A DNA stretch of 64,000 bases from Brevibacillus migulae (GTDB lineage: Bacteria > Bacillota > Bacilli > Brevibacillales > Brevibacillaceae), in the NCBI RefSeq assembly GCF_004521915.1, contig NZ_SDKD01000001.1, positions 248,001 through 312,000 of the forward strand, read 5' to 3'. This document shows positions 1-8,631 of the stretch, in pieces. Each line of letters starts with the position of its first letter. Positions within the stretch are counted from its first letter, which is position 1. Both the position numbers and the translations under genes were made by a program. Under the pieces are notes generated by a model. It had not been told where the DNA came from, did no database searches, and was given only the letters and a program-made list of their open reading frames with translations.

Positions 1-1
1 C

Positions 2-250
2 GTCAGCATCGCTTATTACGTCATCATGACGGTGCTGCTCGGGCAGACACTGGGGAAAATGGCGCTGGGGATCCGCGTGGTCCGCAAAGATGGCGGTCCA
101 AACGGCTGGGGCTGGATCCTGCTGCGTGAGACGATCGGGAAGTTTGTCTCCGCGCTGATTTTGATGATCGGGTACATCATGGCCGGCTTTGACAGCAAAA
201 AGCGATCGCTGCACGATCGTATGAGCAGGACTTATGTTGTAAAAGCATAA
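2..250 (+). CDS. RDD family membrane protein, 3' part
   Basis: The open frame enters from the left edge and stops at 248-250, so only the last 82 codons are present. The fragment contains the typical RDD-family block GQTLGKMALGIRVV and ends with SLHDRMSRTYVV, which matches the conserved end of the family (a D-R near the last membrane segment). Two hydrophobic segments are visible, around SIAYYVIMTVLL and FVSALILMIGYIM. RDD proteins are small multi-pass membrane proteins, some implicated in ion exchange, but the role of most is unknown. The internal ATG at 26 is unlikely to be the start because the family homology runs through it. Family call is confident; function is not. Confidence 0.8.
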   Translation, partial: VSIAYYVIMTVLLGQTLGKMALGIRVVRKDGGPNGWGWILLRETIGKFVSALILMIGYIMAGFDSKKRSLHDRMSRTYVVKA

Positions 251-436
251 CTTGGGCATGTATAAAAAACAGTCAAAAGGTTCATACTGGTAGCATAAGT
301 AGGGTACGGCAATCGAAACGATGAGGAACGGGAATGAGTTGTTTCCAAAGCCAGAGGTAGATTCAATTAACCCGATAGAGCTTTGTGAGCACTTGGCATT
401 CCGAAATGAATGAATGGATTGTAGGTTTCCCTAGCA

Positions 437-468
437 AAAGGATTCTGCGCACAGCAGGATCCTTTTTT
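437..468 (+). terminator. Intrinsic terminator
   Basis: AAAGGATTCTGC (437-448) pairs with GCAGGATCCTTT (454-465) with one mismatch and a 5-base loop, followed by a run of T to 468. It lies 187 bases after the RDD stop, so it could end a longer transcript or a small RNA. Confidence 0.7.
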
Positions 469-493
469 CGTCCTATCGACATAAGAGCAACCA

Positions 494-518
494 AGCTCGG
501 CCAAAGACTTGGTACTGC
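494..518 (+). repeat. Dispersed hairpin family, copy 1
   Basis: AGCTCGGCCAAAG followed by ACTTGGTACTGC is a degenerate copy of the hairpin found at 8572, 16704, 21605 and 62392. The flanking bases ATAAGAGCAAC just upstream are also shared with the 62392 copy. Confidence 0.45.
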
Positions 519-583
519 AAAATTTCTCGAAATGCCCGGCATTGATCCCGGACAACTTCCCGAAAAGGCGGGAGCGGATTCCC

Positions 584-613
584 TTGTTCCCGGGAATTCC
601 CCGCGAGTATAGT
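584..613 (+). promoter_or_regulatory. Probable sigma-A promoter for the secreted protein
   Basis: TTGTTC (584-589), 18-base spacer, TATAGT (608-613). It lies about 45 bases upstream of the chosen ATG. Confidence 0.4.
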
Positions 614-656
614 GGAACCATTCCAAATTGATCAACTTGTTAAGGAGCGGTTTACG

Positions 657-2111
657 ATGAAGTGGGAGAAAGTAAGAAAAGCGCTGCTGGTTTCCGTTTG
701 CGCCTTGCAAATCGGCTTGGTGGGAAGCATTGCGAATGCGGAGGAACAGTCAGCAGCTTCGGACGTTACCATCACAGCATTTTCTTTGCTGGAGAAAAAA
801 TTCGATAAGACCGGCAGTGCAGAATTCAAGCCGGATGGCAGCAGGGATGGGCATTTTCAAGCAAGCATCCATTTTGCGCAGAAAACGGTCGTGAATGCGG
901 TCATCTTGCGTTCCACCGATGTTTTCGGGAAAGAGAATTATCATGGTATTTGGAGAACCAATCGCGTAGGCGTCGGATGGCTGCTCGGAATCGTCCAGGG
1001 GGAAAAGGTCATCACGCCAGCCTTCCGCCCCAGTCCAAAAGATCCCGTGGGGACGTTCGAAGGGGATGTCACCTTCGATCTGTATGCCAATGACAATGGG
1101 GACATCGAGGAAGGGCAGTATTTTGTGCTGGAAATCGAGACGCCTAATGACACGATCTATTCAGAACCGATCACGTTTGGCGAACCGATGAATGGGGGGG
1201 CAGGAGGTGGAACTGGTGGTGGAACCACAACCGATCCGAATCCGAATCCGACCCCCAATCCGACCCCCAATCCAGTTCCTAATCCTGTTCCCGTGACCGA
1301 ACTGACGATAAAAGGTGGCCAGGGAGTAATTAGCGTCCAGGGGGCAACACCAGGTGCGATGATCACGTTGTTTCATAAAAGTTCTTCTTCTTATGGTGTT
1401 ACATGGATTGAGAATTACGGCACGAAGAATGCGGATAGCAAAGGCAGCACTTCCTTTGCGAAACTGCCAAGTGGTGAGCAGTTTTATGTAATTGAAACGG
1501 TGAATGGTCAAAAAAGCAGAACATCGGGTGACGCATCGGTAACGGATGAGAAGACGGCCGATTTGTTAAAAACAGATTCGATTGGAGCGTACTATTTAGT
1601 TGTGAAGGGGAAACCAATCACACAAGTCGAACTGGGTGTGTATGGCTCTGTGACCGACACGAGTATTAAAACGGTGGATGTGTCGTTCGCCGGAGTATCG
1701 ACTTCCGTGCCTGTGGATGGAAAAGGTAGATACAACTTGAAAAGAATCTACGATATATACTCACCGATGGATATCGTCTCGGTGACAGCCGTATCCAATG
1801 GGAAAAAGCATGTCATTCACCGCAAGCTTGGCTTTGACTTGTTTGACGATACCTCGGTAAAGGCCGAACGGGAAGGCAATCATTTGAAAATCAGCGCAAA
1901 CAAGGGAACCATTCAATCAGGAGATTTCCAAGTTTTCATTCTGGATGGCAACAAGCTGGTCCCTATACCTGGAGAGATTGGCCGTTTAGAAGGCAACACC
2001 TGGACCGCTCTCAATTTTAAAGGTGTGCTTGCAACCGATAAAGCTCCTCAAGACATTCGTCTATTTGTTTTATTCGACACCTTGGCGGAAGTTGTACCTA
2101 TCATGCCTTAA
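657..2111 (+). CDS. Secreted protein of unknown function
   Basis: A 484-residue protein. The ATG at 657 was chosen because AAGGAG stands 7 bases upstream; the longer frame to 612 has no ribosome site. The N-terminus is a signal peptide (basic MKWEKVRK, hydrophobic core, likely cleavage after ANA near residue 28), with no lipobox, so the product should be exported or wall-associated. Residues about 30-180 form one presumably beta-rich domain, then comes a Gly-rich and Asn-Pro repeat linker (PNPNPTPNPTPNP type, about 190-215), then a second region that looks like one or two beta-sandwich domains. No catalytic motif was recognised. The gene is monocistronic, bounded by its own promoter and terminator. 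Function is unknown. Confidence 0.75.
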   Translation: MKWEKVRKALLVSVCALQIGLVGSIANAEEQSAASDVTITAFSLLEKKFDKTGSAEFKPDGSRDGHFQASIHFAQKTVVNAVILRSTDVFGKENYHGIWRTNRVGVGWLLGIVQGEKVITPAFRPSPKDPVGTFEGDVTFDLYANDNGDIEEGQYFVLEIETPNDTIYSEPITFGEPMNGGAGGGTGGGTTTDPNPNPTPNPTPNPVPNPVPVTELTIKGGQGVISVQGATPGAMITLFHKSSSSYGVTWIENYGTKNADSKGSTSFAKLPSGEQFYVIETVNGQKSRTSGDASVTDEKTADLLKTDSIGAYYLVVKGKPITQVELGVYGSVTDTSIKTVDVSFAGVSTSVPVDGKGRYNLKRIYDIYSPMDIVSVTAVSNGKKHVIHRKLGFDLFDDTSVKAEREGNHLKISANKGTIQSGDFQVFILDGNKLVPIPGEIGRLEGNTWTALNFKGVLATDKAPQDIRLFVLFDTLAEVVPIMP

Positions 2112-2179
2112 AATGCCGCTACATTTCGCATTTGATTGCAAAAAAACGTTGGCTCGATAAAGAGAAAAACAGGAAAAGA

Positions 2180-2206
2180 GGTACCCTTTTGGAGGATACC
2201 TTTTTT
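2180..2206 (+). terminator. Intrinsic terminator of the secreted-protein gene
   Basis: GGTACCC (2180-2186) pairs with GGATACC (2194-2200) with one mismatch, followed by six T. Confidence 0.75.
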
Positions 2207-2242
2207 GCTGTTCCGATATGTCATTGTTCTACACCAGGAAAA

Positions 2243-3100
2243 TCAGGTTATTACATCCCGTGAGTAAAGATTAGAAGTCTGCTTGAACTGCGTCGGCGTA
2301 ATCCCGACATACCGGCGAAAGACACGGATAAAATAGCCGGTTTCCAACCCGATGCGCGTCGCTACCTCCTGGATGGACATATCGGGATTGTCGTGCAACA
2401 AGCAGCGGGCCTTCTCCAGGCGGATTTCCTGCAGATACCGATGGAGATTCATCCCGAATTCCTTTTTGAAAAGACGATTGAGATGCTGCTGGGTGTACCC
2501 CATCGATTTGGCGAGCTCCGACATGATGATGGGGCAGCTGAAGTTCTCTTTCAAATAATCCGCGACACGGACAAGGGCGGTCTCGCGGGGATTCCACGAA
2601 TAGAACGTACCATTCCTTTTGCCGGGGGTCAGTGTCAGGCGGTAGAACTCAAGCAGCAGGGCATACAATTGTTTCGCAGCCGTCCACATGGCTTCTTCTT
2701 CTTTCTGAATCGTCAAGGCCCACAGCTCCTCGATGATCGAAAAGAAAGGCGTCAAAGACTCCGCTTTGGTCAGCAGAAAATCCGGGAATTGGTACAGATC
2801 AAGGAATGCATCGCCGTGAAAGGAGACAAATGCCGTTTCCCATGGTTCCTCCGACACTGGGTAGTATTCATGAGGGACTTTCGCCCGCAGAAACATCACG
2901 TTTCCTGGTGCGAACTCCTGCTCCTCCATGCCCTGCACGCGCAGGCGGCCTTTTCCGTTTAGGGTAATGAGAAGTTGCGAGGCAGAGTAGCCTTCGGGGC
3001 GGATGATGTGATTTTCTTGATGATAGCCGACGGTGTATGGGCGCAGAGGAAGGTTGAAGTAATCATCTTGCCAGGGGAAAAAGCGGATCGGCAGCAGCAT
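2243..3100 (-). CDS. AraC family transcriptional regulator
   Basis: 285 residues. The N-terminal half is a cupin-like sugar-sensing domain (PEGYSASQLLITLNGKGRL, then PGNVMFLRAKVPHEY). The last 100 residues hold the two helix-turn-helix units of AraC/XylS proteins (IIMSELAKSMGYTQQHLNRLFKKEFG and MSIQEVATRIGLETGYFIRVFRRYVGITP). A GGAGGAG ribosome site precedes the ATG at 3100. It is divergent from the sugar ABC importer and GH42 gene, so it most likely activates that operon in response to a galactoside. Ligand and operator are inferred, not shown. Confidence 0.9.
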   Translation of the reverse strand: MLLPIRFFPWQDDYFNLPLRPYTVGYHQENHIIRPEGYSASQLLITLNGKGRLRVQGMEEQEFAPGNVMFLRAKVPHEYYPVSEEPWETAFVSFHGDAFLDLYQFPDFLLTKAESLTPFFSIIEELWALTIQKEEEAMWTAAKQLYALLLEFYRLTLTPGKRNGTFYSWNPRETALVRVADYLKENFSCPIIMSELAKSMGYTQQHLNRLFKKEFGMNLHRYLQEIRLEKARCLLHDNPDMSIQEVATRIGLETGYFIRVFRRYVGITPTQFKQTSNLYSRDVIT

Positions 3101-3117
3101 GGTTTCTCCTCCTCATC

Positions 3118-3144
3118 CATGTTCAAAATGTCCCATTCATGTTC
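3118..3144. promoter_or_regulatory. Candidate AraC operator, direct repeats
   Basis: CATGTTC occurs at 3118-3124 and again at 3138-3144, spaced 20 bases, which puts both on the same DNA face. This is the arrangement expected for an AraC-type dimer in the divergent region. Confidence 0.35.
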
Positions 3145-3318
3145 GATTTCGCTTATGGTCTCAGCTTCCAGTTGATACTATTATAGGGAGTAAGCAAAAC
3201 TTAATAAAGATAATTTAGTTAGTCGGATAGGGGGAAAAGCAACGGTTGTCGATCTTGTTTTCGTAAAATTCGGTATTTTGAAAGCGCATTCTTTTTGTTG
3301 GCCAAAGGAGGAAATGGT

Positions 3319-4650
3319 ATGAGACGAGCAGCATGGGTTCGCCGTGGGTTCATTTTCTTTACGATACTCTCTTTGCTTGCAGGATGTTCATCGCCAACCA
3401 GCGAGAACCAAGGGAATACAGCAACGCCGCAATCTGCTGGCGGAAGCGGAGCGGGATTGTCTGGAGAAATCAAGGTGGCAGCGTGGAATGATGCGGCGGA
3501 TGCCTTGGAAGCGGAAATCCCCGGCTTCAATCAAAAATATCCGAATGTAAAGGTCACGATCCAGCGGGTGACCAACAATTACGAGCAAATCATTCCCCCG
3601 TTGACTGCAGGGATGGGGGCGCCGGATATCATCCAGACGCAAAATCGGGACTTCCAAAGCTTTCTGCAAAAGTTCCCCGACCAGTTCGTCGATCTGACCG
3701 ATAAGCTGCAAAGCCATAAAGATGAGTTCGCAAAAACAGCATGGGCAGGCGTAGAAAAAGACGGCAAAGCCTACGCTGTTCCGTGGGATCTGGGGCCGGC
3801 TGGCGTCTGGTATCGCAAGGATTATTTTGAGCAGGCGGGCATTGATCCCAAAACATTGACGACGTGGGACAAATTCATCGAGGCTGGCAAGCAGCTGCAA
3901 AGCAAGCTCGGCGGCAAAGTTAAAATGACGACGCTTGATCATACGGCTACGGGCGACATGGATATTTGGCTGATGCTGATGAATCAACTGGGCGGCTCTT
4001 TTGTCAATGCCAGTGGAGAAATCGACTTTACCCAGGTAGCCAACCTCAAAGCGATGGAAATGACGAAGCGCTTCAAGGACGAAGGCATTACCGTCAATAC
4101 GCCGACCTGGGATGAGCGCATCCGTGCCGTCGTAAATGGGGAGACAGCGACCGTCATCTTCCCGGTGTGGTATGCGGGCACCATCCGCCATCAGGCGAAG
4201 GACCAGCAGGGCAAGTGGGGTGTGATGCCGCTGCCTGCCTTTACAGAGGGCGGACCCAATCAAGCCAACCTGGGCGGCTCGATCCTCGCCGTTACCACCC
4301 AATCCAAGAATCAGGAAGCCGCCTGGGCGTTTATTGAATACTCGCTATTGACCAACGAAGGGGAGGACGTCCAGATGAAATACGGATTGTTCCCATCCTG
4401 GACGCCATACTATCAATCGGAAAACTTCAAGAAAAACGATGAATTTTTCGGCTTTCCGCTGGCAGAGTTCTTCGGTGAAGTCTCGACCAATATTCCCGAG
4501 CTGAAATTCCCGCCCGAATTCATGGATTTGTCGAAGCCCATCCAGGATGCCAACGGCGCGGTTCTCAGCGGGAAAGCGGGGGTTGAGGAAGCATTCAAGC
4601 AAGCGGAAGAACAAGCCTCGAAGGCATCCGGTCTGAAAATTGCCCCATGA
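3319..4650 (+). CDS. Sugar ABC transporter substrate-binding lipoprotein
   Basis: 443 residues, family 1 extracellular solute-binding protein. The ATG at 3319 is preceded by AAAGGAGG with 7-base spacing; the TTG at 3295 precedes that site and is rejected. The signal peptide ends in the lipobox LLAGC (Cys23), so the mature protein is lipid-anchored outside the membrane. Features such as WNDAADALEAEIPGFNQKYPNVKV and VPWDLGPAGVWYRKDYFEQAGI are typical of CUT1 sugar binders. It is the first gene of an operon with two permeases and a GH42 beta-galactosidase. No ATPase gene is present, so a shared MsmX-type ATPase encoded elsewhere is probably used, as is common in Bacillales. Confidence 0.9.
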   Translation: MRRAAWVRRGFIFFTILSLLAGCSSPTSENQGNTATPQSAGGSGAGLSGEIKVAAWNDAADALEAEIPGFNQKYPNVKVTIQRVTNNYEQIIPPLTAGMGAPDIIQTQNRDFQSFLQKFPDQFVDLTDKLQSHKDEFAKTAWAGVEKDGKAYAVPWDLGPAGVWYRKDYFEQAGIDPKTLTTWDKFIEAGKQLQSKLGGKVKMTTLDHTATGDMDIWLMLMNQLGGSFVNASGEIDFTQVANLKAMEMTKRFKDEGITVNTPTWDERIRAVVNGETATVIFPVWYAGTIRHQAKDQQGKWGVMPLPAFTEGGPNQANLGGSILAVTTQSKNQEAAWAFIEYSLLTNEGEDVQMKYGLFPSWTPYYQSENFKKNDEFFGFPLAEFFGEVSTNIPELKFPPEFMDLSKPIQDANGAVLSGKAGVEEAFKQAEEQASKASGLKIAP

Positions 4651-5621
4651 GCAGCAGAAGCGAGGTGACTACAGTGATCCAACCTGCAAGCGAGCAACCC
4701 GCGGCTGACAAGGCAGCGCAGCAGCCGCGGGTTCACCTGCAGCGAAAGCACGGCTTTTCCGGAAAAAGGGCTGGCGTAACCCCTTACTTGTTCGTTTTGC
4801 CCTTCTTCCTTCTCTTTCTCGCTTTTATCCTGTATCCCCTGATCTATTCCTTTGTCCTGAGCTTCAGCAAATGGAAGTCGGGAAACATGGATTTCGTCGG
4901 TCTGGATAATTACATTCATCTGTTTACCGATCCGTTGTTTGGCAAGTCATTGCTCAATACGGGGATGATCCTGCTTGTGCAAGTGCCCGTCATGCTGATT
5001 CTGGCCACATGCATCGCGGCACTGCTCAATTCCGAGCGGTTAAAATTCCGCGGGCTGCTGCAGGTCGCGTTTTTTCTCCCAGCGATCATTGACCTTGTCA
5101 CGTATTCGTTGGTGTTTTCGATGTTTTTCAATGAATCATCGGGGATGGTCAATCAGCTGCTGCAATGGCTCGGCTTGGAGCCGGTGGCCTGGCGCACAGA
5201 CGGTTTTTGGGCGAAGATCCTGATCATTTGCGCCTTGACGTGGCGGTGGACAGGGTACAACAGCGTGATCATTCTATCCGGCCTGCAAATGATTCCCAAA
5301 GAGCTGTATGAGGCAGCGAGCATCGATGGGGCGGGGAGTGTCAGGAGCTTTTTTGCCATCACCGTGCCGCAATTGAAGCCCGTACTCTTGTTTTGCATGA
5401 TCCTGTCGACGATCGGGACGCTGCAGATCTTCACCGAGCCCTATGTCTTGACAAGCGGAGGGCCGAACAATGAGACGCTGTCGGCCATCCAGTACTTGTA
5501 CCAGGCAGCCTTCAAGACCTTTAACTTCGGGCTTGCCTCTGCCGGGGCGTATATCATCATGACGATTATCGCGATATTGTCCTATATCCAGCTTCGCCTA
5601 TCCAAAGGAGGGGAGATCTGA
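4647..5621 (+). CDS. Sugar ABC transporter permease, MalF type
   Basis: 324 residues with six predicted membrane segments and the binding-protein-dependent EAA loop (PKELYEAASIDGAGSVRSFFAITVPQLKP), which contacts the ATPase. The annotated ATG overlaps the preceding stop (ATGA), giving translational coupling; a GTG at 4674 with GAGG upstream is an alternative start, so the first nine residues are uncertain. It pairs with the next permease to form the membrane channel for the sugar bound by the upstream lipoprotein. Confidence 0.9.
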   Translation: MSSRSEVTTVIQPASEQPAADKAAQQPRVHLQRKHGFSGKRAGVTPYLFVLPFFLLFLAFILYPLIYSFVLSFSKWKSGNMDFVGLDNYIHLFTDPLFGKSLLNTGMILLVQVPVMLILATCIAALLNSERLKFRGLLQVAFFLPAIIDLVTYSLVFSMFFNESSGMVNQLLQWLGLEPVAWRTDGFWAKILIICALTWRWTGYNSVIILSGLQMIPKELYEAASIDGAGSVRSFFAITVPQLKPVLLFCMILSTIGTLQIFTEPYVLTSGGPNNETLSAIQYLYQAAFKTFNFGLASAGAYIIMTIIAILSYIQLRLSKGGEI

Positions 5622-6457
5622 TGGGAAAAGGATTGCGCCAGGATGCGGGGATGCTGCTTGTCTACGTGCTGCTCGGCATCGGTGCGCTCATATCGATCTA
5701 TCCCTTCTACTGGATGTTTACCGCATCTACGCTGACGGAGGGAGATATTTTTAAAACGTCGTCTGCGTGGCTGCCGGGAGGAAATTTTCTCGAAAATCTG
5801 CGCGGATTGGAAAGCAGCATGCCTGTCTGGAGAGCGTTGCTGAACAGTCTGATCGTTTCCGGTGTTACCACGATCAGTACGGTGTTCCTATCTGCTCTTG
5901 CCGGCTATGCGTTCGCCAAGTTTTCTTTTAAAGGCAGGGAGATCCTGTTTTTCCTCGTGCTGATGACGATGATGATTCCGGCGCAGGTGACGTTGGTTCC
6001 TTTGTTTATCATCATGATGAAACTGGAGTGGATCAACACTTATTACGCACTGATCTTGCCGAATATGGTCACGGGCTTTGGCGTATTTTTGATGCGCCAG
6101 CAGATGATGGGCTTTCCCGATGAGCTGATTGAATCCGCCCGGATGGATGGATCGAGCGAATTCGGGACGTTTCTGCGCATTGTGCTGCCCACCATGAAGC
6201 CGGCATGCGCTGCGCTGGGCATCGTCACCTTCATGAACCAGTGGGGAAACTTTCTCTGGCCGCTGGTAGCCGTCAATGACAAGGAGATGCTGACACTGCC
6301 GCTCATGCTCTCAATGATGGTGGCGCCCGGCAATGTGGTGAAGTACGGAGAGGTGATGGCCGGTTCGGTCATTGGCTTGGTTCCCATCATCATCCTCTTT
6401 TTGTTCTTCCGCAAATACTTTGTGTCAGGTGCATTCAGCGGATCAGTCAAAGGGTGA
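5621..6457 (+). CDS. Sugar ABC transporter permease, MalG type
   Basis: 278 residues, six membrane segments, EAA loop at FPDELIESARMDGSSEFGTFLRIVLPTMKP. Its ATG shares a base with the previous stop and has AAAGGAGGGG upstream, so the two permeases are tightly coupled. It belongs to the CUT1 MalG group and completes the importer. Confidence 0.9.
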   Translation: MGKGLRQDAGMLLVYVLLGIGALISIYPFYWMFTASTLTEGDIFKTSSAWLPGGNFLENLRGLESSMPVWRALLNSLIVSGVTTISTVFLSALAGYAFAKFSFKGREILFFLVLMTMMIPAQVTLVPLFIIMMKLEWINTYYALILPNMVTGFGVFLMRQQMMGFPDELIESARMDGSSEFGTFLRIVLPTMKPACAALGIVTFMNQWGNFLWPLVAVNDKEMLTLPLMLSMMVAPGNVVKYGEVMAGSVIGLVPIIILFLFFRKYFVSGAFSGSVKG

Positions 6458-6509
6458 CGGCAGTTAGACAGTAAGATCGAGACAGTAATGATAGGGGAGG
6501 AGTACGAGC

Positions 6510-8549
6510 ATGGATCAATTGTTATCTACAGAGGCTTCGGCCATTCCACAGGTCTCCAAGCTGATTCCGCATATGAGCTACGGGGGCGACTATAATCCGG
6601 AGCAATGGAACGAGAACATCTGGCTGGAAGATGCGCGACTGATGAAGGAGGCAGGTGTGAATCTGGTATCGCTCGGGATCTTCAGCTGGGTAAAGATTGA
6701 ACCGCGGGATGGCGAGTACGATTTTTCTTGGCTGGACAGAGTGATCGACATCCTGCATGCGCATGACATCGGGATCAATCTGGCGACGGCAACAGCTTCC
6801 ACACCGGCATGGTTCGTGCGCAAATATCCGGATTCACTTCCGGTCGAGGCGGACGGGACGCGCCTGTCCTTTGGCAGCCGCCAGCATTATTGCCCCAATC
6901 ACAAGCCGCTCTTGGCCTATACCGAAAAGCTGGTGCGCACCATCGCGACGCGGTACAAAGACCATCCGGCGCTCAAGATGTGGCATATCAACAACGAATA
7001 CGGCTGCCACGTGTCCCGCTGCTACTGCGACAACTGTGCGGCGGCCTTCCGCACATGGCTTCAGGAGCGCTACGGCACGATCGAGGAGCTGAATGCCCGC
7101 TGGGGAACGCGATTCTGGAGCCAGCAGTACGGAGAATGGGAGGAGATTCAGCCGCCGCGCAAGGCGCCGACCTTTTGCAATCCCGGTCAGCAGCTTGACT
7201 ACTTCCGTTTTATGAATGATTCCCTGCTGAATCTGTACCTGACGGAAAAACGGATCCTGCGCGAGATCACGCCAGCCGTGCCGATCTCCACCAATTTCAT
7301 GGACTTTTTCAAGCCGCTGGATTACTTCCGCTGGGCGAAAGAGGTGGATGTAGCCACCTGGGATTCCTATCCCGACCCGAGGGAGGGACAGCCGGTCAGG
7401 GCTGCGATGATGCATGATTTGATGCGAAGCTTGCGCAAAGGGCAGCCGTTTTTTCTCATGGAGCAGGTCACCAGCCAAGTGAACTGGCGCGATATCAATG
7501 TAAATAAGGCTCCGGGTGTCATGCGTCTATGGAGCTATTCCGCCATCGGTCATGGCGGAGACGGCATTCTGTTCTTCCAATGGAGGCAAAGCAGAGCCGG
7601 TGCTGAAAAGTTTCACGGTGGCATGATCCCGCATTCCAATGATGAAAACAGCCGTATCTATCGGGAAGTGAAAGCGCTGGGGCAAGAGCTGAAAAAGCTG
7701 AATGGACTGATCGGTGCCCGCACGCCTGCCAAGGTCGCGATCATTTTCGACTGGGAAAATTGGTGGGCGGTGGAGCTGGATTCCAAGCCGCATAATGACT
7801 TGCCGTATGTGCAGCGGGTAGCGGCTTATTACAACGAATGCTTCAAGCGCAATATCGCGGTTGATTTTGTACAGCCATCCGATGATCTCACAGCTTACGA
7901 CATCGTGATTGCGCCGATGCTGTACATGGTCAAACCGGGGGAAGCGGAGAATCTGGAAGGCTATGTGTCGGGAGGCGGCACATTGATCGTCTCGTATTTC
8001 AGCGGCATCGTGGATGAAAATGACCGTTTTTATCCAGGGGAGTTTCCTGCTCCTCTGCGCAAGCTGCTGGGGATTCAAGTGGAGGAGTTTGATCCGTATC
8101 CGCAGGGGCATGCCAATACGGTGACGTACCGAGGGCAAGCGTATGGCTGCTCGCTCTGGAGCGATGTGATCCAGCTGGAAGGAGCGGAGGCAGTCGCGAC
8201 ATATACAGGCCACTGGTACGCCGGGCGCCCTGCAGTGACGAGCCACTCCTCTGGCAGCGGGAATGCGGTCTATATCGGAACCGAGCTCGATGCGGATTGC
8301 TTGGGCGCCTTGCTGGGAGAAATGCTGACGACGAAAGGGATCTCGGCACCGTTGTCTGCGCCGGAACAGGTAGAGGTGCTGCAAAGGGATACCGAGCAAA
8401 ATAAGCATTTGCTCATCATTAATTACAATCAGGAAGAGGTCTGCTTGGATCTGCCAGAGAATGAGGACTATGTCAATCTGCTTACGGGAGAGCGGGTCAG
8501 CGGCTCCATTACCGTGAGCGGAATTGATGTGGCGGTCCTGCAATATTGA
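6510..8549 (+). CDS. Beta-galactosidase, glycoside hydrolase family 42
   Basis: 679 residues, the normal length for GH42. The N-terminal TIM barrel shows YGGDYNPEQW, the acid/base Glu163 in WHINNEYGCH, and the nucleophile Glu318 in FLMEQVTSQVNW. The cysteines in HYCPNH and CHVSRCYCDNC match the family's zinc-binding cluster. A trimerisation domain (IFDWENWWAVELDSKP) and a small C-terminal beta domain follow. There is no signal peptide, so hydrolysis is cytoplasmic and follows import by the upstream transporter. GH42 enzymes usually act on plant galactan or galacto-oligosaccharides rather than lactose; the true substrate is not readable here. GGGGAGGAG precedes the start. Confidence 0.93.
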   Translation: MDQLLSTEASAIPQVSKLIPHMSYGGDYNPEQWNENIWLEDARLMKEAGVNLVSLGIFSWVKIEPRDGEYDFSWLDRVIDILHAHDIGINLATATASTPAWFVRKYPDSLPVEADGTRLSFGSRQHYCPNHKPLLAYTEKLVRTIATRYKDHPALKMWHINNEYGCHVSRCYCDNCAAAFRTWLQERYGTIEELNARWGTRFWSQQYGEWEEIQPPRKAPTFCNPGQQLDYFRFMNDSLLNLYLTEKRILREITPAVPISTNFMDFFKPLDYFRWAKEVDVATWDSYPDPREGQPVRAAMMHDLMRSLRKGQPFFLMEQVTSQVNWRDINVNKAPGVMRLWSYSAIGHGGDGILFFQWRQSRAGAEKFHGGMIPHSNDENSRIYREVKALGQELKKLNGLIGARTPAKVAIIFDWENWWAVELDSKPHNDLPYVQRVAAYYNECFKRNIAVDFVQPSDDLTAYDIVIAPMLYMVKPGEAENLEGYVSGGGTLIVSYFSGIVDENDRFYPGEFPAPLRKLLGIQVEEFDPYPQGHANTVTYRGQAYGCSLWSDVIQLEGAEAVATYTGHWYAGRPAVTSHSSGSGNAVYIGTELDADCLGALLGEMLTTKGISAPLSAPEQVEVLQRDTEQNKHLLIINYNQEEVCLDLPENEDYVNLLTGERVSGSITVSGIDVAVLQY

Positions 8550-8571
8550 TGTAGATGGAATGGCTGCGAAA

Positions 8572-8596
8572 GGCTCCGCCAAAGAATGGCGGAGCC
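8572..8596. terminator. Convergent terminator, hairpin family copy 2
   Basis: GGCTCCGCCA (8572-8581) pairs perfectly with TGGCGGAGCC (8587-8596) around a 5-base loop. It lies between the convergent beta-galactosidase and TrpD2-like genes. The T-runs on both sides are short. The same hairpin type recurs at 494, 16704, 21605 and 62392. Confidence 0.65.
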
Positions 8597-8631
8597 CGTT
8601 ATCATTTTGTATGGAATCGAGCGATATTCGT

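Larger units (their letters stand above)
251..656. other. Intergenic stretch, no gene seen
   Basis: About 400 bases separate the RDD gene from the secreted-protein gene. The stretch holds an intrinsic terminator (437-468), one member of a dispersed hairpin family (494-518) and a probable promoter (584-613). Bases 251-436 contain no convincing ORF, and I could not match them to a riboswitch or T-box consensus by eye. Confidence 0.6.

Noticed and set aside
251..436. Possible riboswitch or T-box between the RDD gene and the 437 terminator
   Set aside because: No conserved T-box AGGGTGGNACCGCG or known riboswitch core could be found; left as unexplained sequence.
3388..4302. 304-codon minus-strand ORF opposite the sugar-binding lipoprotein
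   Set aside because: Antisense shadow of a well-conserved gene; no ribosome site or family match.
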